From: Streptomyces reniochalinae
GTDB lineage: Bacteria > Actinomycetota > Actinomycetes > Streptomycetales > Streptomycetaceae
Assembly: GCF_003323735.1 (NCBI RefSeq)
Contig: NZ_QOIM01000018.1
Location: 1-64,000 of the forward strand
Reading direction: 5' to 3'
Length of the DNA: 64,000 nucleotides
In this document: piece after piece, positions 46,732 to 55,990 of the stretch
How positions within the stretch are numbered: the first letter of the stretch is position 1
How the letters are laid out: each line of letters starts with the position of its first letter
Notes under the pieces: model-generated
Told to the model about the DNA's origin: nothing
Database searches by the model: none
What the model saw: the letters and a program-made list of their open reading frames with translations, nothing else
Position numbers and translations under genes: made by a program

Positions 46732-47808
46732 TTGTCACAGCACCGACGCGTATCCAAGCGCCGCATAGTCCTCGCCGGGTCGGCGGTCGCCGCCCTCGCC
46801 GTCGGGACGCTCACGGCCACCACGGCCAACGCCTCCCAGGACGCCCCCACGCTCAAGTCCCTCTCCTCGACGTCGGCGGCCCAGCTGGCCGACCAGCTGA
46901 CCTCGGACATCAAGGGTGACGCCGGCTCCTACTACGACGCCAAGGCGAACAAGCTCGTCGTCAACGTCACCGACAAGGCGGCCAAGGAGAAGGTCGAGGC
47001 GGCCGGGGCGCAGGCCAAGGTCGTCACGCACACCCTGGCCCAGCTCGACTCCGCCAAGGACGCCCTGACCGGGAAGAACATCCCCGGCACGGCCCGTTCG
47101 GTCGACGTGAAGACCAACAAGGTCGTCGTCACGGCGGACAAGACGGTCAAGGGCGCCGATCTCGCCAAGCTGAAGAAGGCCGTCAAGGCCCAGGACGGCA
47201 AGGCCGAACTCAAGCGCTCGGAGGGCAAGTTCACCACCAAGATCGCCGGTGGCGACGCCATCTGGGGCGACGGCGGCCGCTGCTCGCTCGGCTTCAACGT
47301 CACCACGGCCGACGGCAAGCCCGGCTTCCTGACCGCGGGCCACTGCACCACCGCGATCTCCTCCTGGTCCGACAGCGAGGGCGGCCAGCCCATCGCCGAG
47401 AGCGGTGACGGCAAGTTCCCGGGCAACGACTACGGCATCGCCACCTACACCGGCGACACCGACCACCCGAGCGAGGTCAACCTCTACGACGGTGGTACGC
47501 AGGCCATCTCCGGCGCCGGTGAGGCCGAGGTCGGCCAGAAGGTCACCCGCAGCGGCAGCACCACCCAGGTCCACGACGGCACCGTCAAGGCCGTGGACGC
47601 CTCCGTCACCTACCCGGAGGGCACCGTCGACGGTCTGATCCAGACCGACGTCTGCGCCGAGCCCGGTGACAGCGGCGGTTCGCTCTTCGCGGGCGACAAG
47701 GCGGTGGGTCTGACCTCCGGCGGCAGCGGTGACTGCTCCGCCGGCGGCGAGACCTACTTCCAGCCGGTGCCCGCCGCGCTCGACGCGCTGGGTGCCAAGA
47801 TCGGCTGA
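46732..47808 (+). CDS. secreted streptogrisin-type serine protease, second paralogue
   Basis: 358 residues from TTG 46732, with GGAGG 9 nt upstream. Signal peptide (KRRIVLAGSAVAALAVGT, then TANASQ), a longer Lys/Ala-rich propeptide (residues about 35-170), and a mature domain starting [21 protein letters not shown]. Triad: His in LTAGHC (about 202), Asp in GNDYG (about 232), Ser in EPGDSGGS (about 313). Compared with the upstream paralogue it has a longer propeptide, more acidic surface and SGGS where the other has SGGP. It resembles SAM-P20/SGPA-like alkaline proteases. Confidence 0.92.
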   Translation: MSQHRRVSKRRIVLAGSAVAALAVGTLTATTANASQDAPTLKSLSSTSAAQLADQLTSDIKGDAGSYYDAKANKLVVNVTDKAAKEKVEAAGAQAKVVTHTLAQLDSAKDALTGKNIPGTARSVDVKTNKVVVTADKTVKGADLAKLKKAVKAQDGKAELKRSEGKFTTKIAGGDAIWGDGGRCSLGFNVTTADGKPGFLTAGHCTTAISSWSDSEGGQPIAESGDGKFPGNDYGIATYTGDTDHPSEVNLYDGGTQAISGAGEAEVGQKVTRSGSTTQVHDGTVKAVDASVTYPEGTVDGLIQTDVCAEPGDSGGSLFAGDKAVGLTSGGSGDCSAGGETYFQPVPAALDALGAKIG

Positions 47809-47828
47809 TTCGGTCATTCCCCCCACGG

Positions 47829-47861
47829 CGGAACCCCCCGGACACGGTCCGGGGGGTTCCG
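47829..47861. terminator. strong bidirectional hairpin, protease / asd
   Basis: CGGAACCCCCCGGAC (47829-47843) and GTCCGGGGGGTTCCG (47847-47861) form a perfect 15-bp stem with a 3-nt loop, between convergent stops. Confidence 0.88.
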
Positions 47862-47879
47862 TACGTGCACGCGGCGGCG

Positions 47880-48971
<1,092 letters not shown>

Positions 48972-48988
48972 TTACGTCCGTATCCCGC

Positions 48989-49023
48989 GTGCCCCTACCC
49001 CGCACGGCGCCGGGTAGGGGTGC
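48989..49023 (-). terminator. hairpin after the TetR gene
   Basis: CCCCTACCC (48992-49000) pairs with GGGTAGGGG (49012-49020), extended by two G-U pairs and one G-C, around an 11-nt loop. It isolates the TetR gene from asd. Confidence 0.6.
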
Positions 49024-49083
49024 CGGTGCTTTGATCTCGGTCACAGCACGGCGCCGTCCCGCAGCGCGCGTGAGCAGGTACGG

Positions 49084-49740
49084 CTACGCGCGGGGTGTCC
49101 GCACTCCTGCGGTCAGCCCCCGCAGACAGCGTACGGCGAGTGAGGCCGGACCTCGCGCGGGGTCGTCGGGCCCGGCCTCGCCGGCCGCCCACGTCTCCAT
49201 GGCGATCCGCATGGCGGCATTGGCGGCGGCCGCCGCCAGCCGCAGCTCCAGCGGGTCGGTGTCCTGGCGGGAGAGCTGCCCGAGCACGGGCACCAGCGCC
49301 TCCTCCGTCTCCGCGTGCACCCGCAGCCACACCGAGTGCAGCGCGGGGTCGCCTCCGGCGGCGCGCAGCAGGCCGCGGGTGCTCTCCAGCGCCTCGGCCT
49401 GGAGGTCCGCGTGCGGTCCCTGCGGGGTGAGGGCGCCGCGCACGGCCCGCTCCAGCGCCTCGGCCACGGACAGCTCGGCGGGGGCGGCCGCCAGCTCTGC
49501 CAGCCACTGGCGCACCCCGCCGGTCAGCAGGGGAGTGACCGCTTCCTCCTTGGTGCGGAAGTAGCGGTAGAAGGTGCGCAGCGAGACCCCCGCCGCCTGG
49601 GCGATGCCCTCCGCCGTGACCCCCGCCGCGCCGTGCGCGGAGAACAGCTCGGCGGCGTGCCGGGCGATCTCGCGCTCCGTCTCGGCTTTGCGGCGCTCGG
49701 TAAGGGAGGGGCGGGCGGCGGCCCCGGGGCGGGTGGTCAT
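49084..49740 (-). CDS. TetR-family transcriptional regulator
   Basis: 218 residues from ATG 49740. The N-terminal helix-turn-helix is clear: TEREIARHAAELFSAHGAAG, then VTAEGIAQAAGVSLRTFYRYFRTKEEAV. The ligand domain is Ala/Glu/Leu-rich and unlike named regulators. It is divergent from an SDR gene with a 31-bp palindrome between them, so it probably represses that gene and itself. Ligand unknown; SDR substrate or product is the best guess. Confidence 0.92.
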   Translation of the reverse strand: MTTRPGAAARPSLTERRKAETEREIARHAAELFSAHGAAGVTAEGIAQAAGVSLRTFYRYFRTKEEAVTPLLTGGVRQWLAELAAAPAELSVAEALERAVRGALTPQGPHADLQAEALESTRGLLRAAGGDPALHSVWLRVHAETEEALVPVLGQLSRQDTDPLELRLAAAAANAAMRIAMETWAAGEAGPDDPARGPASLAVRCLRGLTAGVRTPRA

Positions 49741-49781
49741 GGCTCGCAGCGTACGGCAGCGCGCAGAACGGGTACACGATG

Positions 49782-49812
49782 CGCCTGGATGGCACGTTGT
49801 GTCATCCAGGCG
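49782..49812. promoter_or_regulatory. 31-bp palindromic operator between tetR and SDR genes
   Basis: CGCCTGGATG (49782-49791) and CATCCAGGCG (49803-49812) are exact complements; inner CAC/GTG also pair around GTT, with one mismatched pair. It is centred between divergent starts at 49740 and 49878, the classic arrangement for TetR autoregulation. Confidence 0.82.
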
Positions 49813-49877
49813 TACCGTGGCAGGCGAGGGGCGGAGAACCCACTCACAACAGAAGAGCAGCGGAAGAAGGAGCAGCC

Positions 49878-50642
49878 ATGAACCGCTTCGACGGGCGCAA
49901 GATCCTCATCACCGGCGCGGGCTCCGGCATCGGCCAGGCCACCGTGGTGCGCCTGCTGCGGGAGGGCGGCGACGTCGTCGCCGCCGACATCTCCGAGAAG
50001 GGGCTGGAGAAGACCCGCGCCCTGGCCGCGGAGGACGGCACGGACGCCCGCCTGGCCCTCGTCACCGCCGACATCTCCGACGAGGAGTCCGTGCGGCAGC
50101 GGATCGGCGGCGCCATCGAGGGCCTGGGCGGACTGGACGTGCTGGTCAACGCCGCCGGCATCCTGGACTCCCGGCACACCGAGACGATGACGCTGAAGTT
50201 CTGGAACCGGATCATCGGCGTCAACCTCACCGGCACCTTCCTGATGACCCGGCAGGCGCTGCCCGCGCTGCTGGCCGGCGGCAAGGGCGTCGTCGTCAAC
50301 TTCAGCTCCACCTCGGCGAGCTTCGCGCACCCCTACATGGCGGCCTACGCCGCGACCAAGGGCGGCATCCAGTCCTTCACGCACGCCATCGCCTCCGAGT
50401 ACAGCAAGCGGGGGCTGCGTGCCGTCTGCGTCGCGCCGGGATCCATCGCCTCCGGCATGACCCACAACCCCGGGCTGCCCGAGGACACCGACTACAGCCT
50501 GCTGGCCAAGCTGTCCCCCGCGCTCGGTGAGGGCTTCGCGGGCCCGGAGACCGTCGCCGGCGCCATCGCCATGCTGGCCTGCGACGACGGCGCCTTCATC
50601 ACCGGCACCGAACTGCGCATCGACGGCGGCACCCACATGTGA
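49878..50642 (+). CDS. short-chain dehydrogenase/reductase (SDR)
   Basis: 254 residues, ATG 49878 with GAAGGAG. Classical SDR: NAD-binding ILITGAGSGIGQATV, structural NAAG (VNAAGI), catalytic Ser in VVNFSSTSASF, Tyr and Lys in YAATKGG. The C-terminal region ITGTELRIDGGTHM is the usual substrate-lid end. ADIS after the second strand implies NAD(H) preference. The substrate is unknown; it is probably linked to the divergent TetR ligand. A GNAT gene follows 32 bp later. Confidence 0.92.
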   Translation: MNRFDGRKILITGAGSGIGQATVVRLLREGGDVVAADISEKGLEKTRALAAEDGTDARLALVTADISDEESVRQRIGGAIEGLGGLDVLVNAAGILDSRHTETMTLKFWNRIIGVNLTGTFLMTRQALPALLAGGKGVVVNFSSTSASFAHPYMAAYAATKGGIQSFTHAIASEYSKRGLRAVCVAPGSIASGMTHNPGLPEDTDYSLLAKLSPALGEGFAGPETVAGAIAMLACDDGAFITGTELRIDGGTHM

Positions 50643-50674
50643 CCTGCCGCCGACGGGCGGGTAGGGAGGCCGGT

Positions 50675-51139
50675 ATGAATGCCGGCCTCCCCGAGTACAC
50701 CGTCCGTACCGCACGCCCCGAGGACTACGACGCCGTCATCGCCGTCGTCGACGACTGGTGGGGCCGCCCCGCCTCGCGCGACCTCACTCGCGTGTTCGTG
50801 GACCACTTCTACGGGACGAGCCTGATCGCCGAAGAGCCCGGCGGTGCGCTCGCCGGGTTCCTGATCGGGTTCCTCTCGCCGTCGGAATCCAGCCAGGCCT
50901 ACGTCCACTTCGCGGGTGTCGCTCCGCACCTGCGGCGCTCCGGGCTCGCCCGTGAGCTGTACGAGCGCTTCTTCGCCCGGGCCCGGGAGGACGGGCGCAG
51001 CGTGGTCAAGGCCATCACCTCGCCGGTGAACGAACGGTCGATCGCCTTCCATGCGGCGCTGGGGTTCGAGGTCTCGGAGCCCCGGCCCGACTACGACGGG
51101 CCGTCGCTGGACCGGGTGACCTTCCGCAAGCGGTTGTGA
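50675..51139 (+). CDS. GNAT-family N-acetyltransferase
   Basis: 154 residues from ATG 50675 (GGGAGG). VRTARPEDYDAVIAVVDDWWG is the family entry; AYVHFAGVAPHLRRSGLARELYERFFARA contains the acetyl-CoA-binding R-x-x-G-x-A/G loop (here RRSGLA); INERSIAFHAAL-type VNERSIAFHAALGFEV closes the fold. Substrate unknown. It follows the SDR gene closely and may share its transcript. The 150-bp gap after it holds the dnaE2 promoter. Confidence 0.88.
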   Translation: MNAGLPEYTVRTARPEDYDAVIAVVDDWWGRPASRDLTRVFVDHFYGTSLIAEEPGGALAGFLIGFLSPSESSQAYVHFAGVAPHLRRSGLARELYERFFARAREDGRSVVKAITSPVNERSIAFHAALGFEVSEPRPDYDGPSLDRVTFRKRL

Positions 51140-51214
51140 GCCGCCCCTGGAGCTCCCTGCGCGAGGGTTCCGTCCCTGCGGTCCCTCCGGAAGGGGAGAG
51201 GTGCGGGGCGGTAT

Positions 51215-51230
51215 TCGAATAAAGGTTCGA
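51215..51230. promoter_or_regulatory. LexA (SOS) box before dnaE2
   Basis: TCGAAT-AAAG-GTTCGA matches the actinobacterial SOS consensus TCGAAC-N4-GTTCGA at 11 of 12 defined positions. A TATTGT -10-like hexamer is at 51240-51245, so LexA bound here would cover the -35 region. The start codon is 60 bp downstream. Confidence 0.85.
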
Positions 51231-51289
51231 TGGCTGGTTTATTGTGGTGACCGGAACCGAGGGGGTGCTGAAGCAAGGAGGTGCGCGCG

Positions 51290-54200
51290 ATGCCGGCCTT
51301 CACGCATCTCCATGCGGCCTCCGGCTTCTCCATGCGCTACGGCGCCTCCCACCCCGAGACCCTCGCCGAGCGCGCCGCCGAGCGAGGCATGGAAGCAGTC
51401 GCCCTGACCGACCGGGACACCCTCGCGGGCGCCGTCCGCTTCGCACGGGCGTGCGCACGCGCCGGGGTGCGGCCCGTGTACGGCGTCGACCTGGCGGTCG
51501 CGGACGGTGACGCGGGCGCGGCCGCGCACGGAAGGGGCCGCGGGGACGGCACGCCGGAAGGCCGCAGCGCCCGCCGCACACCGGTCAGAGGCGGCAGCTT
51601 CGTCGACGAGTCGGCACGGCGAGCGGTCTTCCTCGCCCGGGACGGCGCCCACGGCTGGGCCGAGCTGTGCCGGCTGGTCACCGAGGCGCACGCAGCAGGC
51701 CACGAGCAGCCCCTGCTGCCCCGCACGGCTCTCGGGGGCGAGGCGGTCACCGTGCTGCTGGGCGCCGACTCGGACGTCGGCCACGCGCTCGGTGCCGGGC
51801 GTCCCGACCTGGCTGCCGCCCTCCTCGCCCGTTGGCGCGAGGTCCACGGCGACGCGCTCCGCCTGGCCGTCACCGCCTCGGGCCCCCTCCGCCAGGCCGC
51901 CAGGACGCTGGACCTGGCGGCGCGGGAAGGGGTCAAGCCCGTGCTGACCAACGCCGTGCGCTACGCCGACCCGGCGCCGGGCACCGAGGTGAACGTCGCC
52001 GACGTCCTCGACGCCGCCCGCCGCCTCGTCCCCGTCGACCCGCGCCGCGGGCTCGACGGCGGTGAGCGCTGGCTGAAGGGGCCCGACCTGATGGCCGAGG
52101 CGGCCGGGCGGATCGCCGAGGCCGCCGGATACGGGGCCGCCACCGCGCACCGCCTCCTCGAACTCACCGCCGAGACCGCGGCGGCCTGCCGGGTCGACCC
52201 CGAGGAGGACCTGGGCATCGGCCGGGTGCACTTTCCCGAGCCCCACCTGGCCGGCACCGGAGGGCACACCGCGGCCCGCGCGCTGCGCTCCCGCTGCGCC
52301 GCCGCGATGGTCACCCGCCGCTACGACCGGGAGCCGGAGCGCTGGCGGCGGCTGGAGCAGGAGCTGGCCGTCATCGAGTCCCTGGGCTACTCCTCGTACT
52401 TCCTGACGGTCGCGCGCATCGTCGAGGACGTCCGCGAGCTGGGCGTGCGGGTCGCCGCGCGGGGCTCGGGCGCGGGGTCGTTCGTCAACCACCTGCTGGG
52501 GATCGCGCACGCCGATCCCGTCGCGCACGGGCTGCTGATGGAGCGATTCCTCTCGACGCGCCGGGCCGAGCTGCCCGACATCGACATCGACGTCGAGTCC
52601 GCCCGCAGGCTGGAGGTCTACCGCGCCATCTTCGAACGCTTCGGCGAGGAGCGGGTGGCCACCGTCGCCATGCCCGAGACCTACCGGGTGCGGCACGCCA
52701 TCCGCGACGTGGGCGCGGCCCTGGCCATGGATCCGGCCGAGGTCGACCGGCTCGCCAAGGCGTTCCCGCACATCAGGGCGCGGGACGCGCGCTCCGCGCT
52801 GGCCGAGCTGCCGGAGCTGGGCCAGGTGGCGAGGGAGGACCACGGCGCGCACTTCTGGGACCTGGTGGAGGCGCTGGACGGGCTGCCGCGCGGCGTGGCC
52901 ATGCACCCGTGCGGGGTGCTGCTCTCGGACTCGTCACTGCGCTCCCGCACGCCTGTGGTGCCCACCAGCGGGGAGGGCTTCGCGATGGCGCAGTTCGACA
53001 AGGACGACGTGGAGGACCTGGGGCTGCTCAAGCTGGACGTGCTGGGGGTGCGCCTCCAGTCGGCGATGGCGCACGCGGTCGCCGAGGTCGAGCGCGCGGC
53101 GGGGGAGCGGATCGACCTGGACGCGCTCGGGGAGGGCGACCAGCCGACGTACGAGCTGATCCGGGCCTCCGAGACGCTGGGCTGCTTCCAGATCGAGTCG
53201 CCGGGCCAGCGCGATCTGATCGGGCGGCTCCAGCCGGAGAACTTCCACGACCTGGTCGTGGACATCTCCCTCTTCCGTCCAGGTCCTGTCGGCGCCGACA
53301 TGGTCCACCCCTTCATCGAGGCCAGGCACGGGCGGCGCCGCATCGACCATCCGGACCCCGCGCTGGCCGAGCCGCTGGCCGAGACGTACGGGGTGGCGAT
53401 CTTCCACGAGCAGGTCATCCGCATCCTGGCCCGGCTGACGGGCTGCGACCGTGGGCGTGCGGACGAGGTCAGGCGGGTGCTCAAGGACGACGAGCAGCGG
53501 CAGGGCGCGCGGGCCTGGTTCGCGCACGCGGCCGCGGGGCAGGGGTTCACGCCCGAGGTGATCGCGCACGCCTGGAAGCTGGTGGAGTCCTTCGGTTCGT
53601 ACGGTTTCTGCAAGGCGCACGCGGTGGCGTTCGCCGTGCCGACGTACCAGTCGGCGTGGCTCAAGGCGCACCGGCCCGCGGCCTTCTACGCCGGGATCCT
53701 GGAGCACGACCCGGGCATGTACCCCAAGCGGCTGCTGCTGGCGGACGCGAGGCGGCGCGGGGTGCCGGTGCTGCCGCTGGACGTGAACCGGTCCTCCGTG
53801 TCCTATCGAGTCGAACTGGAGTCCGAATCCGGGCTGTGGGGGCTGCGCCTCGCCCTCGCCGAGGTGCAGGGCATCAGCGAGGCCGACGCCGCCCGCATCG
53901 AGGCCGGCGCGCCCTACGCCTCGCTCAGCGACTTCTGGCGCCGCGCCCGCCCCTCCCGCCCGGTCGCCGAACGCCTCGCACAGATCGGCGCGCTGGACGC
54001 CTTCGCGCCCGGCGGCAACCGCCGCGACCTGCTGCTGCACCTCGCCGAACTGCACCGCGCCCAGCGCGCCAGGGGAGCGCGCGAGGGCCAGCTCGCCCTG
54101 GGCGAGACCCCGGAACCCGGCGCCACCGGCGACACGACGCGCCAGGCGGAACCCGTCCACCTGCCCGACCTGGACAGCGGGGAACGCCTCGGTGCCGAAC

Positions 54201-54811
54201 TCGACGTCCTCGGCATGGACACCTCCCGCCACCTGATGGCCGACCACCTCGCCTTCCTCCGCGAACTCGGCGCCCACTCGGCCCGCACCCTGCGCGCGGC
54301 ACGGCACGGCGAGACCGTGCTGATCGCCGGCGCCAAGGCCGCGACCCAGACCCCGCCGCTCTCCTCCGGCAAACGCGTCATCTTCACCACCCTCGACGAC
54401 GGCACGGGCCTGTCCGACCTCGCCTTCTTCGAGGACTCGCACGCCGCCTGCGCGCACACCGTCTTCCACTCCTGGCTGCTGCTGGTGCGCGGCACGGTCC
54501 AGCGGCGCGGCCCGCGCAGCCTCAGCGTCGTCGGCTCCGCCGCCTGGGACCTGGTCGAACTGGTCGAACTGCGCCGCGAGGGCGGCCTGGAGGCCGTCAC
54601 CGCACGGCTCGCCGAGCCTCCCCGCACCACCTCCTCGGCCCCGGAAGAAGCCCCCGAGGCCGAAGAGACCCGCGGCCCAGGCCGCACCCTCGAGGTCGCC
54701 CCCGGCTACCGGATGCACCCCTGGGCCGACCTCCGCCCCGCCGGAGAGACGGCCGACTCGCCCAAGGCGCTGCGCAAGCTGTGGCACTCCAGCCCGGGGA
54801 GCGCGGGATGA
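51290..54811 (+). CDS. dnaE2: error-prone DNA polymerase III alpha subunit
   Basis: 1173 residues from ATG 51290, with AGGAGG 9 nt upstream. The order is PHP domain (FTHLHAASGFSMRYG, residues 1-200), polymerase palm with the catalytic LPDIDIDVES near residue 428, thumb/fingers with SYGFCKAHAVAFA, an HhH region and an OB fold (TVLIAGAKAATQTPPL). This matches DnaE2/ImuC, the translesion polymerase of SOS mutagenesis. It overlaps the following Y-family gene by ATGA. No imuA' gene precedes it. Full length. Confidence 0.95.
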   Translation: MPAFTHLHAASGFSMRYGASHPETLAERAAERGMEAVALTDRDTLAGAVRFARACARAGVRPVYGVDLAVADGDAGAAAHGRGRGDGTPEGRSARRTPVRGGSFVDESARRAVFLARDGAHGWAELCRLVTEAHAAGHEQPLLPRTALGGEAVTVLLGADSDVGHALGAGRPDLAAALLARWREVHGDALRLAVTASGPLRQAARTLDLAAREGVKPVLTNAVRYADPAPGTEVNVADVLDAARRLVPVDPRRGLDGGERWLKGPDLMAEAAGRIAEAAGYGAATAHRLLELTAETAAACRVDPEEDLGIGRVHFPEPHLAGTGGHTAARALRSRCAAAMVTRRYDREPERWRRLEQELAVIESLGYSSYFLTVARIVEDVRELGVRVAARGSGAGSFVNHLLGIAHADPVAHGLLMERFLSTRRAELPDIDIDVESARRLEVYRAIFERFGEERVATVAMPETYRVRHAIRDVGAALAMDPAEVDRLAKAFPHIRARDARSALAELPELGQVAREDHGAHFWDLVEALDGLPRGVAMHPCGVLLSDSSLRSRTPVVPTSGEGFAMAQFDKDDVEDLGLLKLDVLGVRLQSAMAHAVAEVERAAGERIDLDALGEGDQPTYELIRASETLGCFQIESPGQRDLIGRLQPENFHDLVVDISLFRPGPVGADMVHPFIEARHGRRRIDHPDPALAEPLAETYGVAIFHEQVIRILARLTGCDRGRADEVRRVLKDDEQRQGARAWFAHAAAGQGFTPEVIAHAWKLVESFGSYGFCKAHAVAFAVPTYQSAWLKAHRPAAFYAGILEHDPGMYPKRLLLADARRRGVPVLPLDVNRSSVSYRVELESESGLWGLRLALAEVQGISEADAARIEAGAPYASLSDFWRRARPSRPVAERLAQIGALDAFAPGGNRRDLLLHLAELHRAQRARGAREGQLALGETPEPGATGDTTRQAEPVHLPDLDSGERLGAELDVLGMDTSRHLMADHLAFLRELGAHSARTLRAARHGETVLIAGAKAATQTPPLSSGKRVIFTTLDDGTGLSDLAFFEDSHAACAHTVFHSWLLLVRGTVQRRGPRSLSVVGSAAWDLVELVELRREGGLEAVTARLAEPPRTTSSAPEEAPEAEETRGPGRTLEVAPGYRMHPWADLRPAGETADSPKALRKLWHSSPGSAG

Positions 54812-55851
54812 CCGACGCCGTCCGGGCCGCGGAGACGGCCGGCGAACCCCACGTCCTCTACGTCCACTTCGGTGCGGCGCCCCACCCGGGACCCGCGCAC
54901 TCGGCACCTCACGAAGGCCGCTACGAGGAACTTCTGGCGCTGCTCACCGACATCACCCCGCTCGTCCAGGCACTCCCGCCCGACGCCGCGCTCGCCGACG
55001 TACGGGGCGCGCTGCGCTACTTCGGGCGGAGCGCGGCCGAACTGGCGCAGCTCGTGCGGCTGCGGGCGCTCGCCCTGCACGGGACCGACTGCACCGTCGG
55101 CGTCGCCGCGAGCCCGCTGCTGGCCCGGATGGCGGCGCAGGCGGGCGAGCCGGGACGGATCCGCCAGGTGCGCCCCGAGGAGACCGCCGGCTTCCTCGAC
55201 CGCAGGCCGGTCGCGGCCCTGCACGGGGTGGGCCCCGCGACGGCCCGCACGCTGTGCGCGTACGGGCTCGACAGCGTCGGACGGGTGGCGGCCGCACCCC
55301 CCGCCACCCTCCAGCGCATCCTCGGCGCGGCCCAGGGGAGACGGCTGCACGAGCGGGCGCGGGGCGTCGACCCCACCCCCGTCACCCCCACCGCACCCGC
55401 GCGCTCGGCCGGCGCGGAACACCGCTTCGAGCGGGACGAGCTGGATCCGGTACGGCGCCGGAGCGCCCTGCTCACCCTCGCCGACGACCTGGGGTTCAGA
55501 CTGCGTGCCGAGGAGCAGGTGGCGCGGGCGCTGTCCCTGACCGTCCGCTACGCCGACCGCTCCGCCACCACCCGCACCCGCGCCCTGGCCGAACCCACCG
55601 CGCACACCCCGGCCCTCGCCGCGGCGGCCTACGCCCTGCACGACGCGCTCGGCCTGCAACGCGCCCGCGTACGCGGAATCGCCCTGCGCGCCGAGGAGCT
55701 GACCGCCGCCGAACTCGCCTCGCGGCAGCTCTCCTTCGACGTACGCGACGAGAAGGCCCGCCGTGCGGAGGCGGCGGGCGATCGCGCCCGCCGCCGGTTC
55801 GGCATGGCCGCGGCCCGTCCGGCGGGTTCGGCTCCGCCGCGTGCCGCCTAG
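54808..55851 (+). CDS. Y-family polymerase-like protein without active-site acids (ImuB-like)
   Basis: 347 residues, coupled to dnaE2. It begins with a strand HVLYVHFGAA like the first Y-family strand, but the metal-binding Asp is absent; then it jumps to RYEELLALLTDITPLVQALP and PDAALADVRGALRYFG, where active enzymes have the S-x-DE motif. Thus all three catalytic acids are missing and the fingers are deleted by about 50 residues. A helix-hairpin-helix (LHGVGPATARTLCAYG) and little-finger domain remain. A late QLSFDV could bind the beta clamp. A non-catalytic ImuB-type adaptor is likely; gene name withheld as imuA' is absent. Confidence 0.85.
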   Translation: MTDAVRAAETAGEPHVLYVHFGAAPHPGPAHSAPHEGRYEELLALLTDITPLVQALPPDAALADVRGALRYFGRSAAELAQLVRLRALALHGTDCTVGVAASPLLARMAAQAGEPGRIRQVRPEETAGFLDRRPVAALHGVGPATARTLCAYGLDSVGRVAAAPPATLQRILGAAQGRRLHERARGVDPTPVTPTAPARSAGAEHRFERDELDPVRRRSALLTLADDLGFRLRAEEQVARALSLTVRYADRSATTRTRALAEPTAHTPALAAAAYALHDALGLQRARVRGIALRAEELTAAELASRQLSFDVRDEKARRAEAAGDRARRRFGMAAARPAGSAPPRAA

Positions 55852-55860
55852 TGGCTTTGC

Positions 55861-55902
55861 TGCGGCGCTTGTTCCGGTACGTGCGGCGCTTGTTCCGGTA
55901 CG
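55861..55902 (+). repeat. exact 21-bp tandem duplication
   Basis: TGCGGCGCTTGTTCCGGTAC plus G occurs twice, at 55861-55881 and 55882-55902, just after the polymerase-like gene. It lies in a known type of Streptomyces intergenic sequence. Confidence 0.85.
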
Positions 55903-55960
55903 GGGGTGCCCCTGCTCGTGGTGGGCGGTCAGCGGGTGCGTTGTGGTGGTTCGCGCCGTT

Positions 55961-55986
55961 CCCCGCGCCCCTTTCGGGGCGCGGGG
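55961..55986. terminator. bidirectional hairpin, polymerase-like gene / copA
   Basis: CCCCGCGCCCC (55961-55971), loop TTTC, GGGGCGCGGGG (55976-55986), perfect 11 bp, ending 4 nt before the copA stop. The sequence CCCCGCGCCCCTTTCGGGG is a common Streptomyces intergenic repeat. Confidence 0.85.
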
Positions 55987-55990
55987 GTCT

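Noticed and set aside
54808..55851. Calling this gene dinB (active DNA polymerase IV)
   Set aside because: The three metal-binding acids and the fingers are missing, so polymerase activity is not supported.
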